Shown: positions 7,435 through 15,956 of the stretch, piece after piece
Layout: every line of letters begins with the position of its first letter
How positions within the stretch are numbered: position 1 is the stretch's first letter
NCBI GenBank assembly: GCA_019352875.1
Contig: JAAAFW010000015.1
Span: forward strand, 124,001 to 188,000
DNA length: 64,000 nt
Source: Pedobacter cryoconitis
GTDB taxonomy: Bacteria; Bacteroidota; Bacteroidia; Sphingobacteriales; Sphingobacteriaceae
Direction of reading: 5' to 3'
Program-made: the position numbers and the translations under genes
Notes under the pieces: generated by a model
The model's input: only the letters and a program-made list of their open reading frames with translations
Told to the model about the DNA's origin: nothing
The model's database searches: none

Positions 7435-9015
7435 ATGGAGCAGGATTCAGGTTTTTTTGCTTTTATACAGCAGCAGTCAGGTAAGTTACTCAGCCAGACA
7501 TTAACGCATGTCGGTTTGACTATGATATCCTTGGTACTTGCTATCATCATTGCTGTACCGCTGGGTATATGGATAAGCAGAAAGCCAAAGTTTGCTGGGG
7601 GCGTTCTTGGTGTTGCAGGCGTTTTGCAGACTATACCAAGCATTGCTTTACTGGGAATTCTAATTCCTGTACTGGGTATTGGTCCTAAGCCAGCTATTTT
7701 TGCTTTGTTTCTCTATGCCTTACTCCCAATCGTTAGAAATACCTATACCGGTCTTATTGGTGTTAGTCCAGTTGTTGTTGATGCTGCAAAAGGTATGGGA
7801 ATGAATAGTTTGCAGGTTTTATTTAAAGTTGAACTGCCTCTGTCGTTTTCTGTGATTATGGCTGGTGTGAGAACTGCTACCGTGATTAATGTTGGCGTGG
7901 CAACTCTCGCAGCATACATTGCAGCAGGAGGCCTTGGTGAATTTATCTTCGGTGGTATTGCATTGAATAATACAAATATGATTCTTGCCGGTGCAATTCC
8001 GGCAGCTTTACTCGCAGTTTTACTGGATTTCATTCTGTCAAGGGTACAGCGTTTCCGTTTGAAAAAGGTGGTGCTCTGGAAGGCTGCGCTGCCTGTAATC
8101 ATACTTACTTTGTCATCATTCTACCTTCTGCCGACTAAGCTTGGCGGAAGACTACTGGCTGGCTTTACACCTGAGTTCATGGGACGGGAGGATGGTTATA
8201 TCGGCCTTAAATCTTTATATCACCTGGATATGGAAACCGTAGTGATCAGCGACGCGGTTATGTATAAGGCAGCGAGGGATAAGCATTTGGATGTGATTAG
8301 CGGCTACAGTACGGATGGTAGATTAAAAGCTTATAGTTTGATTACACTTGAAGATGATTTAAAACTCTTTCCTGCTTATCAGGCTGCTCCTTTAATAAGA
8401 GAAGACGTGCTTATGAAGTTTCCCGGATTGGAAGCTGTGCTGGACCAGTTATCAGGAAAAATCAGCGAAGCGGTAATGACCGGGATGAATTATAAAGTGG
8501 ACCAGCTCAAACAAAGCCCGGAAAAAGTTGCTTTAGACTTTATGGTTGCCAATAATTTGTATAAAAAGCCGAGGCCTGTGAAGGTAGGCGGGGTTGCAGC
8601 ACCGACTGTGAGGATTGGGAGTAAAATTTTTGGAGAACAATATATACTTGCTCAGATATACCGTATTTTAATTCTGGGAAATACGGATTTTCAAGTGGAA
8701 ACCAAAACGGGGTTAGGTGGTACCAAGATTTGTTTTGATGCTTTGCAAAACAAACAAATCGATTTTTATCCTGAATATACAGGAACCGGATTATTGGTTG
8801 TTTTACAGCCGGACAGGCAAACGCGTGAAAAATTGCGCACAGATATTCCGGCAATGAAAAGCTATCTCGACCGGGAGTTTCACGAAAAATACGGTTTAAA
8901 ATGGCTTAAACCGATAGGATTTAATAATACATATGCCCTGATGATGCGAAAGGAACAAGCCGCTGAATTAGGTATTAAAACAATAACAGACTTAACTAAC
9001 CAAATCAAAAATTAA
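7435..9015 (+). CDS. egtU: ABC permease fused to a circularly permuted substrate-binding domain, EgtU-like
   Basis: A 526-residue OpuCB-OpuCC type fusion. Residues 20-235 are the permease (TVINVGVATLAAYIAAGGLGEFIFGG is the hallmark segment), ending in a last membrane span. The binding domain should start with its N-terminal lobe, but here residues 241-376 match the C-terminal part (FMGREDGY, DVISGYSTDGRLKAY, the FPAYQAAPL segment, MNYKVD). Residues 391-526 match the N-terminal part (VRIGSKIFGEQYIL, DFYPEYTGTGL, GFNNTYALMM). The domain is therefore circularly permuted relative to OpuCC and OsmF. I chose the ATG one base after the egtV stop; a TTG at 7411 lies inside egtV. Ergothioneine as cargo is inferred from egtB and egtD downstream. 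Confidence 0.8.
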   Translation: MEQDSGFFAFIQQQSGKLLSQTLTHVGLTMISLVLAIIIAVPLGIWISRKPKFAGGVLGVAGVLQTIPSIALLGILIPVLGIGPKPAIFALFLYALLPIVRNTYTGLIGVSPVVVDAAKGMGMNSLQVLFKVELPLSFSVIMAGVRTATVINVGVATLAAYIAAGGLGEFIFGGIALNNTNMILAGAIPAALLAVLLDFILSRVQRFRLKKVVLWKAALPVIILTLSSFYLLPTKLGGRLLAGFTPEFMGREDGYIGLKSLYHLDMETVVISDAVMYKAARDKHLDVISGYSTDGRLKAYSLITLEDDLKLFPAYQAAPLIREDVLMKFPGLEAVLDQLSGKISEAVMTGMNYKVDQLKQSPEKVALDFMVANNLYKKPRPVKVGGVAAPTVRIGSKIFGEQYILAQIYRILILGNTDFQVETKTGLGGTKICFDALQNKQIDFYPEYTGTGLLVVLQPDRQTREKLRTDIPAMKSYLDREFHEKYGLKWLKPIGFNNTYALMMRKEQAAELGIKTITDLTNQIKN

Positions 9016-9019
9016 GCAA

Positions 9020-10165
9020 ATGTCTCCAATTGAAAAATTTATGGCTGTCCGTTCTGCAACGGAACGGATATGCGCAGCATTGGAAAAGGAAGACTATGTC
9101 GTGCAGCCAGTAGTGGATGTGAGCCCTCCTAAATGGCATCTAGGCCATACCACATGGTTTTTTGAAACATTCGTCCTTTCCGTATATGCTAAAAACTATC
9201 AAAACTTCCATGCGGGCTATGATTATGTCTTTAATAGTTATTATGAAAATGCCGGTGCCCGTGTGATCAGAACAGACCGAGGTAATCTGAGCAGACCAAC
9301 TGTAGATGATATCTTTTTATATCGCCGGCATGTAGATCAGGCTATGATAAAATTAATGGAAAATGCAGACCAGGATCTGCTGGCTTTGGTTGAACTTGGG
9401 CTAAATCATGAACAACAGCATCAAGAGTTGTTGTGGTATGACATCAAGTATATTCTTGGACATAATCCGTTATTTCCCGCATATGGTGAAGATCATATTG
9501 AAAACAAACTGAAAGGTGAGAGTTCAGGTTGGATACATACTAAAGCCGGCGTATATGAAATAGGCTATGCTGGTGCAGGGTTCTATTTTGATAATGAACT
9601 GGGCAGGCATAAAGTGTATGTGCCGGAATTTGAAATTTCTACTGCACTGGTAACTAACAGGGAATATGTGGAATTTATAGCGTCAGGCGGATATCAGGAT
9701 TTTAATCTCTGGCATGCCGAAGGCTGGGACTGGGTAAAGCTCCAGGGCATAAAGGCGCCGCTTTACTGGTATGAGGTCGACGGGGAATGGCAGCGGTATG
9801 GATATTCTGGTCTGGAAAGATTAGACCTGGATCAGCCGGTGAGCCATATCAGTTATTTTGAAGCTTATGCATTCGCCGGCTGGAAAGGGATGCGCCTTCC
9901 GACTGAGTTTGAATGGGAAGTCGTATCTTCCCGGATCAGCTGGGGTATGCTTTGGGAATGGACTTCAAGTGCCTATCTGCCTTATCCGGGTTTTTCTAAA
10001 GCTCCCGGTGCTTTGGGAGAATATAATGGTAAATTCATGGTAAATCAGCAGGTACTGCGGGGCGCATCAATTGCTACGGCTGCCGGGCATAGCAGGAACA
10101 CATACAGGAATTTTTTTCACGCTGATCTGCGCTGGATGTTCAGCGGGATCAGACTCGTCAGATAA
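9020..10165 (+). CDS. egtB: Ergothioneine biosynthesis sulfoxide synthase EgtB
   Basis: A 381-residue non-haem iron enzyme that joins hercynine to the sulfur of cysteine or gamma-glutamylcysteine using oxygen. The N-terminal DinB-like domain carries the iron histidines: WHLGHTTWFFE (His40/His43) and LNHEQQHQELL (His130, His134), with the 4-residue spacing of mycobacterial EgtB. Residues about 160-381 are the formylglycine-enzyme-like fold (RLPTEFEWE, LWEWTSSAYLPYPGF, GEYNGKFM, RNTYRNFF). It starts 4 bases after the transporter fusion and is followed after 3 bases by egtD. The family is secure; which sulfur donor it takes cannot be read off. Confidence 0.93.
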   Translation: MSPIEKFMAVRSATERICAALEKEDYVVQPVVDVSPPKWHLGHTTWFFETFVLSVYAKNYQNFHAGYDYVFNSYYENAGARVIRTDRGNLSRPTVDDIFLYRRHVDQAMIKLMENADQDLLALVELGLNHEQQHQELLWYDIKYILGHNPLFPAYGEDHIENKLKGESSGWIHTKAGVYEIGYAGAGFYFDNELGRHKVYVPEFEISTALVTNREYVEFIASGGYQDFNLWHAEGWDWVKLQGIKAPLYWYEVDGEWQRYGYSGLERLDLDQPVSHISYFEAYAFAGWKGMRLPTEFEWEVVSSRISWGMLWEWTSSAYLPYPGFSKAPGALGEYNGKFMVNQQVLRGASIATAAGHSRNTYRNFFHADLRWMFSGIRLVR

Positions 10166-10168
10166 TTT

Positions 10169-11107
10169 ATGAATCAATTTTTAAAAGAAGTTTTAAGCGA
10201 TCTTAGTCAGACCCCAAAATGTCTGAATTCTAAATATTTTTATGATGAAACCGGTGACCGTATTTTTCAACAAATCATGGATTGTCCTGAATATTACCCG
10301 ACAAATTGTGAAATGGAAATATTTCGGGAGAATAGTGCCGAACTCGCCACCGCATTGAAAAATGGCTTTTCGGACTTTGATCTGATTGAACTGGGAGCAG
10401 GGGATGCGACTAAATCGAGCTACTTACTGAAAGAGCTGATTGAAATGAAGGCAGATTTTACGTATATGCCCATTGATATCTCTTCCAGTATGATCGAATA
10501 TCTCGATGAACATCTTCCGCAGGATATTCCCGGATTGCGTGTACATGGTCTAAATGGCGAATATTTTGAGATGCTCAAAAAAGCAAATCAGATTTCCTCG
10601 AAAAGGAAGGTTGTATTAATGCTTGGTGGAAACATTGGGAATGAAACTCCGGAAAACGCAGTGCTTTTTTGCCAGCAGATCAGGGAATCGCTAAATCCCG
10701 GAGATCTGGTGCTGGTTGGTTTCGATTTGAAGAAACATCCAAGGACAATACTTGCCGCTTATAATGATGCTGCAGGTTTTACACGTGAGTTTAACCTTAA
10801 TCTTTTGCATCGTATTAATAAAGAATTAGGTGGGGATTTTAATGTTTCAGGTTTCGAACATTATCCGTGTTATGATCCTGGGTCTGGAGCGTGCAAGAGC
10901 TATTTGATCAGCCGTACTAAGCAGGAGGTGTATATCAATAATCAGCGATTTGAATTTCAGGAGCATGAGGTAATTTATATGGAGATATCTCAGAAATACA
11001 GCATAGCGGAAACGGAGGAAATGAGCTTGAAGACCGGGTTTAAGCCCGTCCAGCATTTCTTTGATCACAAAAAGTGGTTTCTGGACACGGTCTGGCAATG
11101 TATATAA
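10169..11107 (+). CDS. egtD: L-histidine N(alpha)-methyltransferase EgtD
   Basis: A 312-residue SAM-dependent methyltransferase that trimethylates histidine to hercynine, the first step to ergothioneine. Visible are YFYDETGDRIFQQI and PEYYPT at the histidine pocket, the SAM motif LIELGAGDATKS (about 72-83), LGGNIGN, and MEIS near the end, which matches the Glu/Ser pair that holds the substrate amino group in mycobacterial EgtD. The length is normal for the family. It is the last gene of the block and is followed by a terminator. No egtA, egtC or egtE homologue is present nearby. Confidence 0.94.
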   Translation: MNQFLKEVLSDLSQTPKCLNSKYFYDETGDRIFQQIMDCPEYYPTNCEMEIFRENSAELATALKNGFSDFDLIELGAGDATKSSYLLKELIEMKADFTYMPIDISSSMIEYLDEHLPQDIPGLRVHGLNGEYFEMLKKANQISSKRKVVLMLGGNIGNETPENAVLFCQQIRESLNPGDLVLVGFDLKKHPRTILAAYNDAAGFTREFNLNLLHRINKELGGDFNVSGFEHYPCYDPGSGACKSYLISRTKQEVYINNQRFEFQEHEVIYMEISQKYSIAETEEMSLKTGFKPVQHFFDHKKWFLDTVWQCI

Positions 11108-11112
11108 AGTAG

Positions 11113-11138
11113 AAAGGAGGGTTAAGCCCTCCTTTTTT
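11113..11138 (+). terminator. Terminator of the ergothioneine operon
   Basis: Stem AAAGGAGGG / CCCTCCTTT with the loop TTAAG, followed by three further T, directly after egtD. Confidence 0.8.
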
Positions 11139-11163
11139 ATGCATCGTGATTTCTTGTTGAACA

Positions 11164-11196
11164 AAAAATGCCCCGCAAATCTTGCGGGGCATTTTT
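11164..11196. terminator. Bidirectional terminator between egtD and ompA
   Basis: Perfect 15-base-pair inverted repeat (AAAAATGCCCCGCAA and complement) with a 3-base loop. It gives a T-tract on both strands and serves mainly the minus-strand OmpA gene. Confidence 0.85.
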
Positions 11197-11213
11197 ATAG
11201 GATGAATTTCAGC

Positions 11214-12542
11214 TTAGTATAAAGTGAATTCTACCCTTCTGTTTTTCTGACGACCTTCAGCAGTTTTGTTAGATGCAATTGGTTGGTTTGGACCGTAACC
11301 TGTTGCTTCAATACGTGATGCATTAGCGCCTTGAGAAACTAAATAAGCTTTTACTGATTCAGCTCTTTCTTTAGATAAACGTAAGTTTAAAGCCATTGAA
11401 CCAGTGTTGTCTGTGTGACCAGCTAATTTCAGGCTAAAGTTTTTCTCAACCAATAAAGCTGCTACTCTGTTTAATGTTGCATATGAAGTAGAACGGATAG
11501 TTGCTTTACTTAAGTCAAACTCCAGGTTTTTAATAGCTTCATCAACTACTTTACGATCTGCCTCAGTGATAATTACTTTTTCTGTTACAACTGGTTTTGG
11601 TTGTTTTAATGGGCAACCTGCACCGTCAACAACTGTATTTGGAGGAGTTCCAGGACATTTGTCGAATTTGTTTGCAACACCATCATTATCATCATCAGCT
11701 AAATCTCTTGCATATTGCTCCTGATCTCTTAATCTGTTTTGTTCAGCAGTAGATAATGCTCTTCTTAACTCAGCGCTTTCTGCTGCACTTTCTTCACGAA
11801 TTGCTGCTATTGCACTGAAGTTTTGTAATTGAGATGTACCTTTTTTACCTAAAGCGATCTCTACACCTGCATGTGCATAAGAGAATCTGTCGTTTGCTCC
11901 ACTACGCACACCGTCAAAATTGTCGGTTTTCATGAAGTTAACCGTATAACCTAAGTCGATGTTTACACCTTTAGATACACCTAGTTTAAGACCTGCACCT
12001 ACAGGAATAAACCAGTTTTCTTTATATCCTGTGCTTGCGCCATTAGGAGCATCTGTATTTGCACTTGATGACATATACCCAGCACCGGCAGTTACGTACG
12101 GAGATAATACATTACGTTTCTGGTTCAGGCTCATATTCGCAATTGTGAAATTAGCGCTTAAAGCTGCTGACCAGTCGATACGTGTTTCAAAACCGCTGTT
12201 TCTTTCTGCAGGTGTTGCAGTCGCACCTAATCCATTTGGTCTGAATCCTTTTACTTTACCAGCAAGGAAGTCTGCCTGTACACCAAATCCCGGAAGGATT
12301 TGTTTCTTAATATAACCTCCGTAACCCCAGCTTTCCTGCGGAGTTGCGAAACTTCCGTTAGATCTGCTGTTAAAAGGAGTATAGTGTGTTAACATACCAC
12401 CATTTAATCCAATTGACCAAGTGCGGAAATCTTTTTTGTTAAAGTGAGCAGTGGAGTCAGACGTTCCGTCCTGAGCAAACACTGATGTTGATAATCCGAT
12501 TAAGGATAAAAACAGTGCGGATTTTGTAATTCTTGAATTCAT
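11214..12542 (-). CDS. OmpA-family outer-membrane protein
   Basis: A 442-residue outer-membrane protein with a signal peptide ending in FAQD. Residues about 40-230 are a beta-barrel of the small Bacteroidetes porin-like type. A thrombospondin type-3 calcium motif (DDDNDGVANKFDKCPGTP) forms the linker near residues 280-300. The C-terminal OmpA domain (LAGHTDNTGS, LRLSKERAESVKAYLV, GYGPNQP, NRRVEF) binds peptidoglycan. Its role is to tether the outer membrane to the cell wall. Monocistronic, with its own terminator; I find no clear TAnnTTTG box upstream. Confidence 0.93.
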   Translation of the reverse strand: MNSRITKSALFLSLIGLSTSVFAQDGTSDSTAHFNKKDFRTWSIGLNGGMLTHYTPFNSRSNGSFATPQESWGYGGYIKKQILPGFGVQADFLAGKVKGFRPNGLGATATPAERNSGFETRIDWSAALSANFTIANMSLNQKRNVLSPYVTAGAGYMSSSANTDAPNGASTGYKENWFIPVGAGLKLGVSKGVNIDLGYTVNFMKTDNFDGVRSGANDRFSYAHAGVEIALGKKGTSQLQNFSAIAAIREESAAESAELRRALSTAEQNRLRDQEQYARDLADDDNDGVANKFDKCPGTPPNTVVDGAGCPLKQPKPVVTEKVIITEADRKVVDEAIKNLEFDLSKATIRSTSYATLNRVAALLVEKNFSLKLAGHTDNTGSMALNLRLSKERAESVKAYLVSQGANASRIEATGYGPNQPIASNKTAEGRQKNRRVEFTLY

Positions 12543-12788
12543 TTTTTCTATAATTAGATATTAAATTTTCAGTAGTTAACTGATCGATTAACACTTAGTA
12601 ATAACCTTGCCAAAGCTTGATTAATTTTATTTTACTATTGAATTTGTTGTAAATGAGGTTGTTACGATAATCTTGATTCTATGTTAAATTTCGGATCATT
12701 TATAATTACTAATCAAATAAGTGTATAGTTTTTGATACAAAACGGCTATTTTAAGCTTGTATTGGTGCTGTCGGACGGTAATTATAGC

Positions 12789-12807
12789 CGTATAAATAAA
12801 TTATACG
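12789..12807. repeat. Inverted repeat CGTATAA-N5-TTATACG
   Basis: Perfect 7-base arms with the spacer ATAAA, about 77 bases before the heme oxygenase start. Flanked outside by TATAGC on the left and GCTATA on the right. It has the look of a dimeric repressor site. Confidence 0.45.
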
Positions 12808-12822
12808 ATGGTAGCTATATCT

Positions 12823-12838
12823 TTATGGCGGCCCATAA
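12823..12838. repeat. Inverted repeat TTATGG-N4-CCATAA
   Basis: Perfect 6-base arms around CGGC, 45 bases upstream of the heme oxygenase ATG, close to where a promoter would sit. Confidence 0.4.
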
Positions 12839-12883
12839 CGTTATTAACTGAAATAATATAATATAAATACTGAAGGAAGATTA

Positions 12884-13522
12884 ATGATTATCTTTCCTGA
12901 AAGAAATGACATACAAATAAATTTAACTATGCTGCTACAGGAACTATTAAAAACAAAAACCAAAGGGAGTCACGATCAGTTGGAAGAGCTGATGTTTGTT
13001 CACGAAATCATGAATAAGACTTTAAGTCTTGACCAGTATAAGACTTTGCTGGCTACTAATTACCTGGTTCATGCCGCCATAGAATCTAAAATTCACCATG
13101 CTTTGGATGAAAATACAGCAAGTCAGGTCGGTGCTGACCAGAGATATAAGTTATCTGCGTTGATCAAAGATCTGGAAGAGGCGGGTATTTCCAAAGATGA
13201 ACTCGATCAGATTGACATTACTGTACCTAACCATGAATATAGTCCTGCTGCTGCATTGGGAGCTATGTATGTGCTTGAAGGCGCAACAATGGGTGGGCAA
13301 GTCATTCAGAAAAAATTAAAGGCTACACCTGCTTTCGAGGGTTTAAACCTTAATTATTACACAATCTATGGTGATAATCTGATGCATAACTGGAAAAGTT
13401 TTGTCGGAGTATTGAATACCGCTGTCCCGGAATCTGATTACGAACAGGTAGTGAATAGTGCATCTGAGACCTTCAGCTATATCGCAACTGTTTCTCAGCG
13501 CGTGAATACTATATTAGTATAA
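12884..13522 (+). CDS. Biliverdin-producing heme oxygenase
   Basis: A 212-residue all-helical heme oxygenase of the HmuO/BphO type that opens haem to biliverdin, iron and CO. The proximal histidine is in LLKTKTKGSHDQLEE, and the distal-helix glycines are in LGAMYVLEGATMGGQVIQKKL. The ATG at 12884 gives a 15-residue extension not typical of the family; the second ATG at 12929 (MLLQELLKT) fits the family start better. No bacteriophytochrome lies next to it, so iron release or haem turnover is the likely job. Convergent with the nuclease gene downstream. Confidence 0.82.
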   Translation: MIIFPERNDIQINLTMLLQELLKTKTKGSHDQLEELMFVHEIMNKTLSLDQYKTLLATNYLVHAAIESKIHHALDENTASQVGADQRYKLSALIKDLEEAGISKDELDQIDITVPNHEYSPAAALGAMYVLEGATMGGQVIQKKLKATPAFEGLNLNYYTIYGDNLMHNWKSFVGVLNTAVPESDYEQVVNSASETFSYIATVSQRVNTILV

Positions 13523-13564
13523 ATCTTATTAGATCATTCGGTATACTCCAAATAGGCTAACGCC

Positions 13565-14950
13565 TTAGAGTGTATACACTTCACCTTTTTCAGCAATAAC
13601 TGCAGTATAGCCAGCCGCTTCAATAGCGCTGGCAAGACTGCTTAAACTGCTGTCCTCACCGTGAACCAGAAATACCTTTTTCAATTGATGGGGATCCTGG
13701 CTGGTTACATTACCCATCAGATCATCATGATCACCATGACCACTTAACAAATCTGTTTTTTTAATAGTCGCGTACACACTCAGATCACGGTGACGCAAAC
13801 GGACTATAGAATCGCCGCGCAGTAATCTGTGCCCAAGAGTTCCCTTTGCACAGTAACCGATAAATAAAATTGTACAGTAGTAATTCTGAATATTGTGATA
13901 AAGATGGTCCTGTATCCGTCCTCCTTCAAGCATGCCTGCGGAAGATATAATGATACAGGGTTCATGATAGTTGGAAATAGAAATACTTTCGCGTTTGTCC
14001 TGTACATAGGAAAGAGAATCAAATTCAAATTCATCTCCGGAACGACGGTAAAAGTCCTGGGCTTCATCATTCAGCAATTGATGATGTTTGCGGTAAACGT
14101 CCGTCGCGAATTCGGCGAGGGGGCTGTCTACAAAGATCTTTACCGGAGGAAGTGCACCGGAACTGAAGAGTTTATTCAGGGTAAATACCAACGCCTGTGT
14201 TCTTCCGATACTAAAGGCTGGTATAATCAGTCTGCCTGGGAATTTTACACAGGTTTCCTCAATAATATCTTTAAGTTTGGCAGTTATCGTAGTGTCCTTG
14301 CTATGTAGCCGGCCTCCATAAGTAGATTCTGTAACCAGGTAGTCTACTGCAGGTAAAGGCTGAGGGTCGGTTAGTACAGGATAGTCTTTACGTCCGATGT
14401 CTCCGGTGAAGGCAATTTTTTTTGTGACGCCTTGTTCTTCTATTTCAAGAACTACTGCTGCAGCTCCCAGTAAATGACCAACCGGGATAAATTGCAGGTT
14501 AATTCCCTGTCTGATCTGAAATATCTTATTGAAGCCAATAGTGACAAACCGTTCCACTGTATCCATCACATGTTTATGGAGGTAAAGCGGTTTTGGGCCT
14601 GATCCTGATCTTTTTCCACGTGATCTCTTCTGCTGTTTACTTAAAAAGATATTAACAGAATCCATTAATAATAATTCAGTAAGATCTGCAGTAGGTGAGG
14701 TGCAAAGGATCTGGCCATTAAACCCCATCCTGAGTAGGGTGGGTAGATTTCCTGAATGATCGATATGTGCGTGCGTTAGTATAACTACATCTATTGAGGC
14801 AGGATTAAATGGAAAGTACTGGTTTTCTTCCTGAAATGTATCTCTCTCATAGTCGAGTCCACAGTCTATTAGTATTCTATAATCTCCTGCTTCCAGCAGG
14901 TGCATACTTCCTGTCACCTGTTTCGCAGCACCCCATATCGTTAATTTCAT
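13565..14950 (-). CDS. MBL-fold beta-CASP RNA-processing hydrolase
   Basis: A 461-residue metallo-beta-lactamase of the RNA-metabolising beta-CASP group. The zinc motif HAHIDHSGNLP is near residue 60, followed by GHLLGAAAVVLE, FTGDIGRKD and VTESTYGG. The beta-CASP insert shows FSIGRTQALVFTLNK and the SSAGMLEGGRIQDH motif. The C-terminal end has SGHGDHDDL and FLVHGE, both usual for this fold. It resembles the YSH1/CPSF73-like exonucleases of bacteria and probably acts on RNA in the cytoplasm. Monocistronic. Confidence 0.9.
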   Translation of the reverse strand: MKLTIWGAAKQVTGSMHLLEAGDYRILIDCGLDYERDTFQEENQYFPFNPASIDVVILTHAHIDHSGNLPTLLRMGFNGQILCTSPTADLTELLLMDSVNIFLSKQQKRSRGKRSGSGPKPLYLHKHVMDTVERFVTIGFNKIFQIRQGINLQFIPVGHLLGAAAVVLEIEEQGVTKKIAFTGDIGRKDYPVLTDPQPLPAVDYLVTESTYGGRLHSKDTTITAKLKDIIEETCVKFPGRLIIPAFSIGRTQALVFTLNKLFSSGALPPVKIFVDSPLAEFATDVYRKHHQLLNDEAQDFYRRSGDEFEFDSLSYVQDKRESISISNYHEPCIIISSAGMLEGGRIQDHLYHNIQNYYCTILFIGYCAKGTLGHRLLRGDSIVRLRHRDLSVYATIKKTDLLSGHGDHDDLMGNVTSQDPHQLKKVFLVHGEDSSLSSLASAIEAAGYTAVIAEKGEVYTL

Positions 14951-15062
14951 CTATTCTAATCGTTTTACAATTGAATTTCTACCCTGAAAAAGGGAAAAAA
15001 GATTAGCAATATAATGTTTTATTGCTGTATGTTGTTTTATTGATAGTTAGAAACTAGATATC

Positions 15063-15884
15063 TTATTGGCTGACAAGGTCATGTAAATTTATCTGAAATT
15101 TATAGTCAAGTTCACTCTTCAAACGGTTACTTTCAATTATTTTCCAGCTGTTTTTTTGAGGAATAAATTGTGGAAGAGGAAGTCCGGACCTCTTTGCTGC
15201 AGCTGTGTAGAAGGACATACGGTCAGGGTGTTCGGGAGAACAGGCATGGTAAATCCCGCCATATTTTTCCTGACTAATTATACTAGTTATAATTCCAATA
15301 CAGTCCTCCAAGCCGATCATGTTAACTGGTGAAAGGCCATTTGCAATGTCAGTTTTACCAGCGAAAAAACGTCCTGGGTCTCTACCCGTCCCGAACAGTC
15401 CCGCAAAGCGGACTATTGTGGTTCTGAAATAACCGGAAGAGCTTGAGTTTTGCTCCGCTTCAAGTATAATTTTCCCTGAAGCTGTGTCAGGAACAGGAGC
15501 ATCGTCTTCATTAAGCTGTTGATTATTATCACGGAATACCGAAGTTGAGCTAATAAAGATAAAGTCCCTGATACTACCTTTCGCTGCTGAATCAGCGATC
15601 CTTTTTATTTTTTCTGCATACTGCTGCTGAATAACAGGGTCTCTTTTTGGGGGAATGCAGCAGATGAGTATGTCGCTATTAAAAAATTCAGGGTTCATAT
15701 CCGGGATTTCTGCGTTCAAGTCCAGCAGATAGGGGGCGATGCCGGCCTCTTGCAATGCGGTCTTTTTCTCAGGAGTTGTGGTCGAGCCTTTTACTGTATA
15801 ACCTTTTTTGACCATCGACACCGCGAAAGGAAAGCCGAACCAGCCACAGCCGAGCACACTGATTGTTTTTGTATTTGAAGACAT
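15063..15884 (-). CDS. NAD(P)-binding epimerase/SDR-like protein (YeeZ-type)
   Basis: A 273-residue Rossmann protein with the N-terminal dinucleotide motif VLGCGWFGFPFA. Then come STTTPEK at the end of strand two, ICCIPP, and FISSTSVFRDNN, which carries the Ser of the extended SDR family. The YxxxK pair is not evident, so it may be an atypical or non-oxidising member like YeeZ. The later segment ARRVG-type is replaced by VRFAGLFGTGRDPGRFFAG, a typical epimerase loop. Cytoplasmic; substrate unknown. It is followed on the same strand by nothing within the nuclease gap and is separated from the cold-shock gene by a terminator. Confidence 0.78.
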   Translation of the reverse strand: MSSNTKTISVLGCGWFGFPFAVSMVKKGYTVKGSTTTPEKKTALQEAGIAPYLLDLNAEIPDMNPEFFNSDILICCIPPKRDPVIQQQYAEKIKRIADSAAKGSIRDFIFISSTSVFRDNNQQLNEDDAPVPDTASGKIILEAEQNSSSSGYFRTTIVRFAGLFGTGRDPGRFFAGKTDIANGLSPVNMIGLEDCIGIITSIISQEKYGGIYHACSPEHPDRMSFYTAAAKRSGLPLPQFIPQKNSWKIIESNRLKSELDYKFQINLHDLVSQ

Positions 15885-15906
15885 GTTTTTTTGGAGGGAT
15901 AGATAT

Positions 15907-15943
15907 AAAAAAAGGGGTAATGCGTCGCATTACCCCTTTTTTT
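15907..15943. terminator. Bidirectional terminator after the cold-shock gene
   Basis: Inverted repeat of 18 bases per arm (AAAAAAAGGGGTAATGCG and complement) with a single central T, giving a T-run on both strands. It ends the cold-shock transcript on the minus strand. Confidence 0.85.
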
Positions 15944-15956
15944 CAATAAGTTATTC

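Larger units (their letters stand above)
12543..12883. other. Divergent intergenic region with palindromes
   Basis: 341 bases between ompA and the heme oxygenase gene, AT-rich and without a convincing reading frame. It must hold both promoters, although no exact TAnnTTTG box points at either gene. The distal part has two perfect palindromes listed separately (12789-12807 and 12823-12838). Confidence 0.6.

Noticed and set aside
6549..9015. Glycine betaine/choline importer as the main reading
   Set aside because: Family similarity alone allows it, but co-transcription with egtB and egtD favours ergothioneine or a precursor; kept as the alternative.
13895..14308. Plus-strand open frame of 137 codons
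   Set aside because: Antisense to the conserved beta-CASP region of the nuclease gene; no protein features.
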